Assembly (NCBI GenBank): GCA_016617855.1
Contig: JAECUM010003306.1
Coordinates: 62,001-126,000 of the forward strand
Direction of reading: 5' to 3'
Origin: Megalonaias nervosa
Lineage: Eukaryota; Mollusca; Bivalvia; Unionida; Unionidae
DNA: 64,000 bases
Numbering within the stretch: the first letter of the stretch is position 1; each line of letters begins with the position of its first letter. Of this stretch, positions 23,901-30,793 are shown piece by piece. A program made the translations under genes and the position numbers. A model generated the notes under the pieces. It made no database searches. It worked only from the letters and a program-made list of their open reading frames with translations, and was not told the origin of the DNA.

Positions 23901-24155
23901 TTGATTATCAAGGTGATTAATAATTACTTTTCCTCGTTTGTCATTCATCATATTAACGATATGTCCTATCCTGAATGTTGACCATGCATGAACTGCACCA
24001 TCGTCACGAAATTCCTTCTTGGCCTCACGGATACGTTTAGTTATATCCGCATTCGTTAAAGCTAGATCTTGCATCGAAATACTAAGTTTATACTCGGGTA
24101 GTCTGTCAAGATCGAATCCGGTTGCGTAGGGTTCAATTGCGGATAATTCTTCCAT
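20937..24155 (-). CDS. Family-B-like DNA polymerase fused to an SF1 (Pif1/RecD-like) helicase
   Basis: The longest intact gene, 1072 residues from ATG at 24153-24155. The central part has polymerase motifs: VISVDMVACYPGSFLG at 406-421 as motif A (D410, YP), RKIIGKFTQGG at 563-573 as a motif B candidate, and VRVATDSFYVHKK at 659-671 as motif C (D664). The C-terminal third is an SF1 helicase: GCGGSGKT at 737-744 (Walker A), VLTPTHKLARE at 760-770, IIIWDEV at 805-811 (Walker B), CGDNDQPPP at 836-844, GYAITIHSSQGLT at 1002-1014 and YLAVSRVRR at 1034-1042. Residues 1-400 show no exonuclease motif I recognise and may hold a divergent exonuclease or terminal-protein region. One polypeptide would thus synthesise and unwind the element's DNA. 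The helicase assignment is firm; the polymerase assignment is likely but rests on three short motifs. Confidence 0.85.
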   Translation of the reverse strand: MEELSAIEPYATGFDLDRLPEYKLSISMQDLALTNADITKRIREAKKEFRDDGAVHAWSTFRIGHIVNMMNDKRGKVIINHLDNQKYFILIKFIVNTEEDIWIIRDKRDPVRVQSGGNIVFLNNRSKPGILTGIDKPYYEKSYPVTAVVYGIFPLNDKPNVADLKPMKISTLTSSRINCVAERVTEHFTNAIRGNGLTDLRRKKLNMWAESVKDTGASIKDVAELEKKLRFPIAVKTLTGEILYKPKYIKNGTPIDIIDHNAHAWTAAVTIFPRDRTVKFYDGDIFDFIKNISKTDPVSVWLFQSSEYNHYDQFVRPNGDIYRTESLHEEMEHLAQRLWCEYTPDDVIVRQLLNNCFTVPSVAAHFAQEKNSWKTTRSEFLEDVKKSCIEYGHGGLWNTKYDYNDVISVDMVACYPGSFLGYGACSKYFKRFGHPTHDMTRVAINGPLPDFDLTGFAHVESFEFREDLHAITYAWFGKHFSEKCWVPIVLLQYMLDAGFLISLRVTEAIISYNSQKQVWLPEPDRFNIDDTRKEFPDIDEDHVIKINKCRNEYDEKLTKDLGRKIIGKFTQGGSHDHKRTCTRLIMDDAELDFIIADTTEKNTFINRCNAYLSDGTKLGTIVSYTDGESPQFTHLRSSMLAYVSINLLSMINKFPRYAVRVATDSFYVHKKYKDLLQLGNGEWGTWRIKQENIINYPESADVEIAETYYRNNNQILKSSAPSVYDPVSRHKTVYLNGCGGSGKTTRAINLFINNISDMIVLTPTHKLAREIKQRGVKSCTYHSFFRWCGDTWTPSRMGEKYIPKIIIWDEVCMVSLETLKTFLDWLLLKNTAVIMCGDNDQPPPFVGQSPHEWLKTFVDYYEEINDDHRAIDEPLKELKRLIRLQPDQIQCEILRKVIAETSMNEFWTLWRPADLIVACRKIVRDKLQKKLFMLHKEKFPDLPVPLCYRPSDTRRQNIEVEIPGGDAENVRVQNLVLNDIVLVVVDVVESALNMDKSPWTLGYAITIHSSQGLTITDTIIWIVDDRIEWSNLVYLAVSRVRRISQLRRVIVDYVITEEITNNIDINKKISQL

Positions 24156-24189
24156 ATTATAATTAAGGCAAATATATATTTAATTGAAC
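24156..24189. promoter_or_regulatory. 34-bp AT-rich divergent spacer
   Basis: Separates the polymerase-helicase start (minus) from the zinc-ribbon protein start (plus). It is almost pure A/T with a TATATATTTAA stretch, a plausible compact two-way promoter by position only. Confidence 0.4.
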
Positions 24190-24495
24190 ATGAATCTTTT
24201 GTATATGATTCAACCAAATCAATGCCACTGGCTAAAAATCGGTTATACGTCTCCGTGTAACAGAACATGCGTGAATGAATACTGTAGTTATCATATGCAA
24301 TGCGTCAGAAATGGGAGTCTAGGACCAAAACCGTGTATCGTGTGTAGTGCTAGAGTGCGAGGAAAAACTCAACTGTGTGCGCAATGCGGTGGTAAAAAAT
24401 ACAGAGAGTTGAAACGATATTACGATAAAAAATATAACGCTGACTCTCCTATAAAAACCGAAGATTATCTGGCTAGATTTTCAAAAAAACAATGA
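24190..24495 (+). CDS. Small cysteine-rich zinc-ribbon protein
   Basis: A 101-residue protein from the ATG at 24190, the first ATG after an AT tract. It has a cysteine-rich first half with CNRTCVNEYCSYHMQC and then a CIVC ... CAQC pair (about residues 51-75) typical of a zinc ribbon. The C-terminal part is basic and tyrosine-rich (KKYRELKRYYDKKY), which suggests nucleic-acid binding. I do not recognise a named family. Its divergent position beside the polymerase-helicase fits an early regulatory or replication-accessory role, which is an inference. It runs in the same direction as HNH2, 26 bp downstream. The frame is intact. Confidence 0.7.
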   Translation: MNLLYMIQPNQCHWLKIGYTSPCNRTCVNEYCSYHMQCVRNGSLGPKPCIVCSARVRGKTQLCAQCGGKKYRELKRYYDKKYNADSPIKTEDYLARFSKKQ

Positions 24496-24521
24496 TTTAA
24501 ACAAATAAATATTATATATAA

Positions 24522-25018
24522 ATGGAGCAAAATGAGTTTGTGTCACATCCGATCTTTACCAATTATGAAGCATCTCGAGAAGGTGTGATTAGAAACTGTC
24601 GATTAAAAAAACCAGTCGGTAGGGTTACCAATACTGGTTATCTTGCGTTTAATACCAAAGGAAATAAAAATTATTCATCACACATATTTATATACGAGTG
24701 TTATTTTGGAATAATCAAAGATGGGTATGTGGTTGACCACATCAACGGCAATAAGCTTGATAATTCGATTTCCAATTTACGAGTTACTACACAGAGTCAA
24801 AATTGTAAATCCGGAAACACAGGAAGGTGTACATTATTCGGAAAGAGAGCTATTAAATCTGTAAATACAGAGACTGGGGAAGAAATTGTGTTCAAGTCAA
24901 TTCTGCTGCCAAATATTTTGACATAGTACCACGATCGGTACAATACGTGGCAGACCGAATTATAAGATCTACTTTTTCCAAAAGATTTACACAAAAAATA
25001 AATTGTCAATACGTTTAG
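24522..25018 (+). pseudogene. HNH homing-endonuclease-like gene (HNH2) with NUMOD-like ends, frame broken
   Basis: From ATG 24522 the protein starts with a NUMOD4-like segment (HPIFTNYEASREGVIRN), then HIFIYECYFG and the HNH core VVDHINGNKLDNSISNLRV with D72-H73 and N84, followed by TTQSQN. This matches the HNH_3 type found in phage and in intron- or gene-homing endonucleases. The open frame ends at 24926, but an adjacent frame to 25018 continues with AAKYFDIVPRSVQYVADRI, a helix-turn-helix of the NUMOD1 kind. The frame therefore breaks near 24900. The intact ancestor would have had HNH plus two DNA-binding modules. It differs in type from HNH1, so the element carried two unrelated nucleases. 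Confidence 0.75.
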
Positions 25019-25104
25019 TCTACCGTATTTTTAATGTTACCAAATGATTACTTGATACCTACTGAAACATGGTTGGGATACACTATGAGGTATCCACAGA
25101 AACG

Positions 25105-25527
25105 TTAATTTTCCCAAGGATTTTGTTTAGCCATAATTACAGTCAATGGTCCATCATTGTCGCTGTCATTTTCACTCGTATTTTCACAATGTTCTCTTAA
25201 TTGTCTTATACGAAAGTTCATGATCTTTTTCTGTTCGTATTCACGAGATAATTCTAGCTCGATTTTGTCAATAGCGATTGAGAGAGGCACAAACAATTTT
25301 ACCTGATCATCAGTGACAGTTGCCAGTGACTTTAACATTCCTTGCTGGATAATTTTCATAAACTTGTAATCAGCGGATAGCGTGAATCTGTTCTCGTTCT
25401 TTCGTTGTTGTAATGAGTCAAAATCACACAGAATCTTTTCAGCATTAAGATAATCAGATACATTGATACCGTTATGTTGTAATTTTTTAATCGCAGAAAC
25501 AATGACATTGATATTTTCAAAATTCAT
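25105..25527 (-). CDS. Hypothetical protein p140, helical with acidic tail
   Basis: A 140-residue intact frame from ATG 25525-25527, preceded on the coding strand by the AT tract ACTTATTATATA. I do not recognise the family. The sequence is rich in predicted helix, with long charged stretches (IDKIELELSREYEQKKIMNFRIRQLREH). It ends in an acidic run (SENDSDNDG) and a PWEN terminus. It carries no cysteine cluster and no membrane segment. It is transcribed toward the polymerase side, and its upstream border is the structured non-coding segment. It could be a replication accessory or virion protein, but no function can be assigned from sequence alone. Confidence 0.6.
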   Translation of the reverse strand: MNFENINVIVSAIKKLQHNGINVSDYLNAEKILCDFDSLQQRKNENRFTLSADYKFMKIIQQGMLKSLATVTDDQVKLFVPLSIAIDKIELELSREYEQKKIMNFRIRQLREHCENTSENDSDNDGPLTVIMAKQNPWEN

Positions 25528-25600
25528 TATATAATAAGTGTTTATTTAATATAAAAATAATATTTTTTTACAAAACATATATCACAACACAACTCCATAT

Positions 25601-25904
25601 GAACTCCCAGCTTGTCATATAACATGCTGGCAGGTTCAGGAGCATTCTGAATTAATCCCCATGTGATCCCCTAAGGTGTCAAACAACATCTTAGTAGGAC
25701 CAGAGGAAATTCCGAAAGACAAAACACAAACCCCATGTGATCCCCTAAGGTGTCAAACAACATCTTAGTAGGACCAGAGGTCACATATAAACTGATTGAT
25801 GAACAATGATTATATTTACAGATGGTTATGATGTTGATTTTTGCGGACGGCACATTTTGACCTTTGTGAACTCCCCGGTTGCCTTCTGACATCCGAGCAA
25901 GTTC
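25601..25904. repeat. Array of four 37-nt hairpin iterons
   Basis: Hairpins at 25601-25637, 25665-25701, 25739-25775 and 25868-25904 are each exactly 37 nt. All have a 4-nt outer arm, a 2/3-nt internal loop, a 5-nt inner stem and a 14-nt apical loop ending ACAT. Inner stems are CCAGC/GCTGG, CTAAG/CTTAG (twice) and CCCGG/CCGAG. Outer arms are GAAC/GTTC, GATC/GACC (twice) and GAAC/GTTC. The bases differ but pairing is kept, with one mismatch in some stems. The second and third units are embedded in identical stretches of about 45-50 bp. Confidence 0.8.
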
Positions 25905-25917
25905 AGAGGTCACATTT

Positions 25918-26045
25918 ATGATTATATACAATGATTATTATGGTTATATACAATGATGATTATGGTTATATACAATGAAGATGATTATATGGTTATATAC
26001 AATGATGATTATGGTTATATACAATGATGATTGTATGGTTATGAA
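25918..26045. repeat. Short tandem array of GGTTATATACAATGATGAT units
   Basis: About six imperfect units of 20-31 bp, each carrying GGTTATATACAATGA. It lies between the hairpin array and the long foldback, in the only long non-coding stretch of the element. Confidence 0.8.
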
Positions 26046-26086
26046 ATGTATACAAATGGTGATGACGAAGGAATCTTGTCTACGTC

Positions 26087-26185
26087 CAACAGATTTTGTA
26101 CACTCTCCCCCCATACAAAACCCCGGGGAGTGTAAAAGGTACACCCCTTAAGGGTGTATGATAGGAGAGTGTATTTTGTCTGTTG
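26087..26185. other. Multi-stem foldback structure
   Basis: Nested pairs: CAACAGA (26087-26093) with TCTGTTG (26179-26185), TACACTCTC (26099-26107) with GAGAGTGTA (26165-26173), and an inner perfect hairpin TACACCC/GGGTGTA (26140-26158). CACTCTCCCC (26101-26110) can alternatively pair with GGGGAGTG (26125-26132), so two exclusive folds are possible. Confidence 0.65.
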
Positions 26186-26259
26186 TGGATTTCGAGGAAA
26201 TGCTCCCGGTTCCCCCAATTAAATAGCATCAGTCGCCAAATGCAAGATAATATCTTTAG

Positions 26260-26335
26260 CATTTTTGGAGACTCGAACACGCGAGAGTCTGTAGAGTTCG
26301 ATCTACGTCCAACCGTCTTACCATTTCGGCCATTG
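26260..26335 (-). ncRNA. tRNA-like element with A- and B-box-like motifs
   Basis: On the minus strand, TGGCCGAAATGG (26321-26332) resembles a pol III A box and GTGTTCGAGTCTC (26268-26280) a B box. Two abutting perfect hairpins sit at 26291-26306 (GTAGA/TCTAC) and 26269-26290 (AGACTC/GAGTCT). The arms do not make a canonical cloverleaf: the T-arm-like loop is 10 nt and no convincing acceptor stem is seen. It could be a degenerate tRNA, a tRNA-derived SINE head or a viral pol III transcript. Confidence 0.3.
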
Positions 26336-26748
26336 TTCTCTTATCAATAATACAGTTGAATTTAAGTATATTTACGCTGCTGCTTCACTAACAGCGATGC
26401 TTACAGAAAACAGATCACTAAATAATTAACGAAAAACGATATATATCGTGTTCGTAGGGACTGAAACCTCACATTTTTCTGTGTAAAATGGAATTTTATA
26501 TTTCTAGTTTCCAAAAAATATATATAATTCTGTATAACACTGAGTCTATGCGTAAAGCCGTAACAGTGGATATTGATTTAATCATATAGCGGATGTTCTT
26601 AAAATAACTTTACGCACAGCCGTTATATGGAATAATCAATATGCAGCCACAGTCTTCTAGATAATAGATTTCGATTATGCACGGATTTTATGTAAACAAA
26701 ATATAATATTATAGACATCCGGATATTTTTTTTTGTTATAATAACGTT
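26336..26748. other. Remaining non-coding part of the intergenic segment
   Basis: AT-rich, with AGCCGTWA-like blocks near 26560 and 26618 and no open frame of note. It lies directly downstream of the penton-like gene stop. Confidence 0.4.
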
Positions 26749-28206
26749 CTATGAGCGTACATATAGGTTTATATTTAGTACTTCGTTTCTCGTGTCCAGA
26801 ATTCTATTATTTTGGTCTGTAAGTTTAAAGTGTATTCTTGATAATAACGGATTATGAACTCGCAGGTACACGGGATTAATTGGTTCTGATACAATTAACG
26901 AACCGGGAGGGACCAACGGGCTAAAACTGTATAATATGTACCCTTGCTGGGCCTGGCTAGACTTAGAGAGATCTACCTGATAGCTACCTTCAATAACATC
27001 ACATACCAGATTGACTGCAATAACTGATGTTATATTTACAATACCTGGTGATATATGACGTCCGGCACCAAAGGGGTTGTTGTGTTTTAGTATAACCGGT
27101 GGTGGGGTTATTTTTTTCCACGATTCAATTACTCCCGGATAATATTCTTCAATAAGATTATTTAATGATTTCTTCATCTCAGCGTTATTTAAATCTGGTA
27201 TAACAAATACGTGTGATTCATCTTCTGTTATTTTATAATGATCAAGAAATAATTGCTTACGTTCTAGATCTGTGAAAACAGTACCTACTTCACTAGTTGC
27301 AGAGTTTATAATACTTCGATTGGCGATGTATAAATCGAGTAACATACCATTTAAATGTTTTATTAACACGATTATTTGCCGCTTTACGTTATCGTTATAA
27401 TGTTGAGATAATGAAATAAGTAAACTTCTTAAATCATTAAATGTTTTATCGTATTCAGGTTTAAAAGGATCTAAAAATTCTTTTAAAAATTTTTCATCAA
27501 CAATATCTCGATGCCTCCCCTCTGGCGTAACGATAACATTAAATACTGATCTAGTCATCTTGGGAATCCCTTTATCATCAAAATCGGTAAAGTAATATAT
27601 ATCGTCGTTTGAATCAGATTCAAATATTATAAATCTCCATGGATCTTTTCTTCGATATTCTGGATCTTTAATGAATTTTTCTTCACTCGTTTTAAACTCA
27701 TTTTTAGTTGGTTCTGAAACTCCATTATAAACAGGTGCGACTTCAGGCCATCCTAACACGGATCTAATTGAACTCTGATAAATATCTACGAGGTAATCAG
27801 GAGAATTGATTTCAATCGCCGCTGATAGTGTTGGTTCGTGAACAGTGATCGCTATTTTAGATTACTTCCCTGTGATAGATTTAATTCTGCGTTGAAATTC
27901 ATCGTTGATCTGTTCTATTTGATAACTGCCCGTTGAAATTCCAACAACCTGCCAGTCAGGTGTTCCATCTGGTTTATTTTTATTCGCAAATACCAGTGAA
28001 TTATTTGGTTGTTGTCCACCAAACGGTTTTGATCTAATATTAGGCCAACTATAATAAACTCGTAATTGCGCTAATGCTATTTCCTTTGCTGGAATTGCGG
28101 TTGGAAAGTTAACGCTAAATTCAGGACTGGTTGAACTTGATATCATAGTTTTTGACGGCGTTGTATTAGCTACGATCTGCTGAAGTAATTCGCGCGACTC
28201 TGACAT
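26749..28206 (-). pseudogene. Penton-like minor capsid protein, in-frame TAA
   Basis: The frame starts at ATG 28204-28206 and reads 114 residues to TAA at 27862-27864, then continues in the same frame to 26749 (485 positions in all). The N-terminal part contains FSVNFPTAIPAKEIALAQL, YYSWPNIR and GSYQIEQINDEFQRRI. The C-terminal part contains VNITSVIAVNLVCDVIEGSY, YSFSPLVPPGSLIV, NPVYLRV and a final LTDQNNRILDTRNE. These blocks are what I remember of the minor (penton-like) capsid proteins of adinto-like elements in marine invertebrates; that match is from memory. A long middle section (about residues 155-375) appears to be extra. The stop makes this copy non-functional unless read through. 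It lies 18 bp downstream of the membrane protein gene on the same strand. Confidence 0.7.
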
Positions 28207-28224
28207 TATTATTATCGTTATTAT

Positions 28225-28587
28225 TTAATTCTCCATCTTTCCGTTATTGTCACTAGCGATTATGAATGCTTCATCGTAGGTTTTCATTATCGTTACAAAC
28301 TCCTCATCGGATATTTTACCATCACTGAGATACGCTGAAATATACGAGCATAATTTAGTGTATGCGGCTGTTGCTGTGTGCAATTTCATTATGTACTCGT
28401 TTAGTTTATTATTTGTACACGTAGATATTTTCTTAGCGATAATACTGAAAATACCTGCACATGTTGTTGCCGTTGAAACTATAATTGTCACAACTGCAGG
28501 CGCTGTCATCGTTATTGTTGATAGTAATAATCCAGTTTCAGCAATAACAGCAGAAACCGAGTATACCATTATATCAATAACAACCAT
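28225..28587 (-). CDS. Small membrane protein with glycine-poor hydrophobic core
   Basis: A 120-residue intact frame. Residues 1-50 are strongly hydrophobic (for example VIAETGLLLSTITMTAPAVVTIIVSTATTCAGIFSII in two segments), which predicts two membrane-spanning or membrane-inserting helices. The second half is helical, with LSDGKISDEEFVTIMKTYDE, an acidic stretch resembling a single EF-hand-like helix-loop-helix. Adinto-like elements commonly encode a small protein with hydrophobic N-terminus and 'DGxISDEEF' near the C-terminus; that is a memory-based comparison. It could be a virion-associated or host-membrane-modifying protein. It sits between fibre and penton genes in the virion cluster. 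Confidence 0.65.
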   Translation of the reverse strand: MVVIDIMVYSVSAVIAETGLLLSTITMTAPAVVTIIVSTATTCAGIFSIIAKKISTCTNNKLNEYIMKLHTATAAYTKLCSYISAYLSDGKISDEEFVTIMKTYDEAFIIASDNNGKMEN

Positions 28588-28710
28588 ACGACGACGATAT
28601 TTTTTTACCTATATCGTGTAATCGATGATATTTTTTAGTTTGGTTTGACACTCACATAAGTATCTGTGACGTTGAACATCGATAAATGACTCTTGATTCA
28701 TTATACTTAT

Positions 28711-29806
28711 CTAGGCAATTAATTGAGGAGTTTCAGCTACAAACTCAATACACCACCAATAATCTGCTGTGGTTAACTTTTTATCATCAGCTATCAGCAT
28801 AAACGTTTCCTCGACATCTTTGTTTAACACTATAGACAATTCCAGAAAAACTATCGGTTGAATGACGCCATGTAAATGTGGTAAATATAGTAAATTTTTC
28901 AGCACAAAATATAGATAATCTATATACACCAGTGACCTCTGCGGTATGTTTAAGGGTGTTATTTTCCGGTGTCCATGTTGCTTTTCCTGATGCGACTGTG
29001 TACACGATATTGTTAGCTCGTCCGTGAGGAATTTTAACGAGATTAGTTTTTTGAATAATATTAGGAATGCCACTAATGATATCTTTGAGTCTTGTGTTAA
29101 TGTCAGCGAGATTAATAATAACATTTGGTGGAGTTCCAAAAAAATCATTAATATTTCTGTTTACATTTCTACGAAAATTTAGAAATGTTGGTATATGATT
29201 ATTATATTCAGTTCTAAATGCAGCAATTACATCATTGATAGTCGTTAATGAAGTAGTTATTGGAATTTCCCTATCGTCGACGTATTTCTTCGTTGCAGCG
29301 TCGAAATCTGTTTCTGGTGTTCTGAGATTATTAATACCATTATTATTCATGTCGAGAAATGCACGCATTATACCACCGCGCACTGACACGTATTTGGATT
29401 CTTGATCATCGACGTATTTTTTTGTTGCTGCGTCTGTATCTGCGATTGGATCTCCAAGATACGTAATTTTTCTTCTTGACATAATAATGTCACCGGTAAA
29501 TATATCACCAGTTTTCTTAACATAATCGTTAACCGATTTACCGGAATCCTGTATTCTACCCTGATCAGTGAAAGTAACGATATTATTAACAACCGCGTTG
29601 GGAATTCGTATAAGTACATCTGGTAGTTGTATGTTACTCGTTTTTAATCGTCCTTGTTTGTCCTGAAAAACGACGACTTCATTTTGATCCACACTTGTGA
29701 TATTTAATAAATCATCGATTTCATTTCTGAGCTGATCAAGAGTTGCATATTTAGATAAATCGACCTTCTGATCTTTGCGAGTAGATCTTCCATAAATATC
29801 TACCAT
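28711..29806 (-). pseudogene. Tail-fibre-like virion protein, frame broken near the C-terminus
   Basis: From ATG 29804-29806 the frame gives 339 residues ending at 28787. It carries DAATKKYVDD at about residues 125-134 and again at 169-178, each preceded by a GDIIMSRRKITYLGDP-like or MNNNGINNLRTP-like segment. This repeat is typical of phage and virus trimeric fibre shafts. It starts with a charged segment and DLSKYATLDQLRNEIDDLL, a likely coiled coil. An overlapping frame to 28711 encodes KDVEETFMLIADDKK and ADYWWCIEFVAETPQ, which look like a beta-rich receptor-binding head. The true end is thus probably in that frame and the break lies within about 28820-28870. It would attach the virion to cells. 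Confidence 0.75.
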
Positions 29807-29825
29807 TATATTTACTGATATCAGT

Positions 29826-30226
29826 TTAAGTGTTATGACGTTGTGTAGTGAACGCGTGCACGACTTTATGAGGCGGTGCTGTTGATTTTGATGTAGCATC
29901 AAGCACAGCGAGGGTTTCACGACCGCATATTGGAGGATCAGTTATTTTTTGTGTTGGTAGCGTTGAATACCAGATTGGAGCAGTATTATTGCTAACGTAA
30001 TGAAGAAATTCTTTTGGTGGTGCTAATCCATACGAATCGAAATAATTCCACGTGGATCAATTGCATATCCTACCCAGTGCGTGCCTGGTCCAGAGTTTTT
30101 ATCGAGATTAATGATACCGGTTTCATGTTGCATTGCAACGGTAGGTAGTTGATCGCGCATAAAAACACCTCTGAAATTTTTTATTTTTAATTGCTTAGCA
30201 GCATTAGGTAAATCAAAATTGGACAT
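29826..30226 (-). pseudogene. Adenain-type (C48-like) maturation protease, frame broken
   Basis: Starting at MSNFDLP (ATG 30224-30226), the frame encodes KNFRGVFMRDQLP and then NLDKNSGPGTHWVGYAI, with the catalytic histidine. It stops at 30023-30025. An overlapping frame continues with YFDSYGLAPPKEFLHYV (aspartate) and PPICGRETLAVL, where ICG holds the candidate catalytic cysteine, and runs to 29826. His, Asp and Cys are therefore all encoded but in two frames, with the break near 30030-30050. The cysteine region lacks the usual following LCL-type sequence, so further decay or divergence is likely. The enzyme would process virion precursors such as the pVI- and pX-like proteins. The upstream frame is open into it. 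Confidence 0.8.
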
Positions 30227-30736
30227 GGGTGTTATTAGTAAACTGTCCCTGGTAATCTTAGACCCCTTCCGTACCACGAATACTGGGTTCCTGGTAATCT
30301 TAGACCCTTTCTGTACCACGAATATTGGGTTCCTGGTAGTCTTAGACCCTTTCCCTTTTTTTTTGATTCCTTGTCCGGTTGCTTTCTTTAACGCCATTCC
30401 AGCAGCAGTTCCAACAGCACCTAACGCAGCTGCCTTTGCAACAGCTGTGGCTGCAGCTGCTATTAATGCTGGTATAGCTGCGAGAAGTGGAAATATACCA
30501 CCCGATTAAGCGATGTTTTTGATGGCGCCCGCAGAAAGATCAAGTTTAACGCCTTTGTTTGATTTTTTAGCGTCATTGAAGTTTTTGAACTGACGCTCGG
30601 TCAACGATAGTTTATTTGCACCGGTCATCTGTTCTCGCTTTAGCGATATTTTTATTCCATAGTTATTTTTTGATGCAGATTGCAGCCTTTTAATCTGACC
30701 AGGAGTCAGACTCACATTAACGTGATGATATGACAT
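30227..30736 (-). pseudogene. pX-like minor virion protein with in-frame TAA, open into the protease
   Basis: From ATG 30734-30736 the first 76 residues read MSYHHVNVSLTPGQIKRLQ and later LTERQFKNFNDAKK, two related 'T-x-x-Q-x-K' helical segments. TAA at 30506-30508 interrupts. The same frame then continues with GGIFPLLAAIPALIAA and an alanine-rich hydrophobic helix, a basic GIKKKGKGSK stretch and three 14-residue repeats. Such a hydrophobic segment plus basic tail resembles the pX-like DNA- or membrane-associated virion proteins of adinto-like elements (from memory). No stop lies between this frame and MSNFD of the protease, so the two are in-frame; either the original stop is lost or the proteins were fused. 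Confidence 0.7.
30240..30355 (-). repeat. 42-bp coding repeat, three copies
   Basis: Encodes GSKTTRNPIFVVQK, GSKITRNPVFVVRK and GSKITRDSLLITP in order. DNA identity between units is high, which suggests recent tandem growth inside the pX-like gene. Confidence 0.85.
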
Positions 30737-30793
30737 TATTAATATTATTAACGATCTAATTACATGTTTATTTACATATTTTCTACTGGAGCA

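Noticed and set aside
25601..25775. CRISPR-like array
   Set aside because: Units are hairpins with unequal spacers and differing sequences, in a eukaryotic virus-like element without cas genes.
28358..28621. Plus-strand open frame with hydrophobic sequence
   Set aside because: It is the antisense shadow of the membrane protein gene at 28225-28587.
30219..30509. Plus-strand frame with repeated LVILDPF
   Set aside because: It mirrors the pX-like coding repeat on the other strand.
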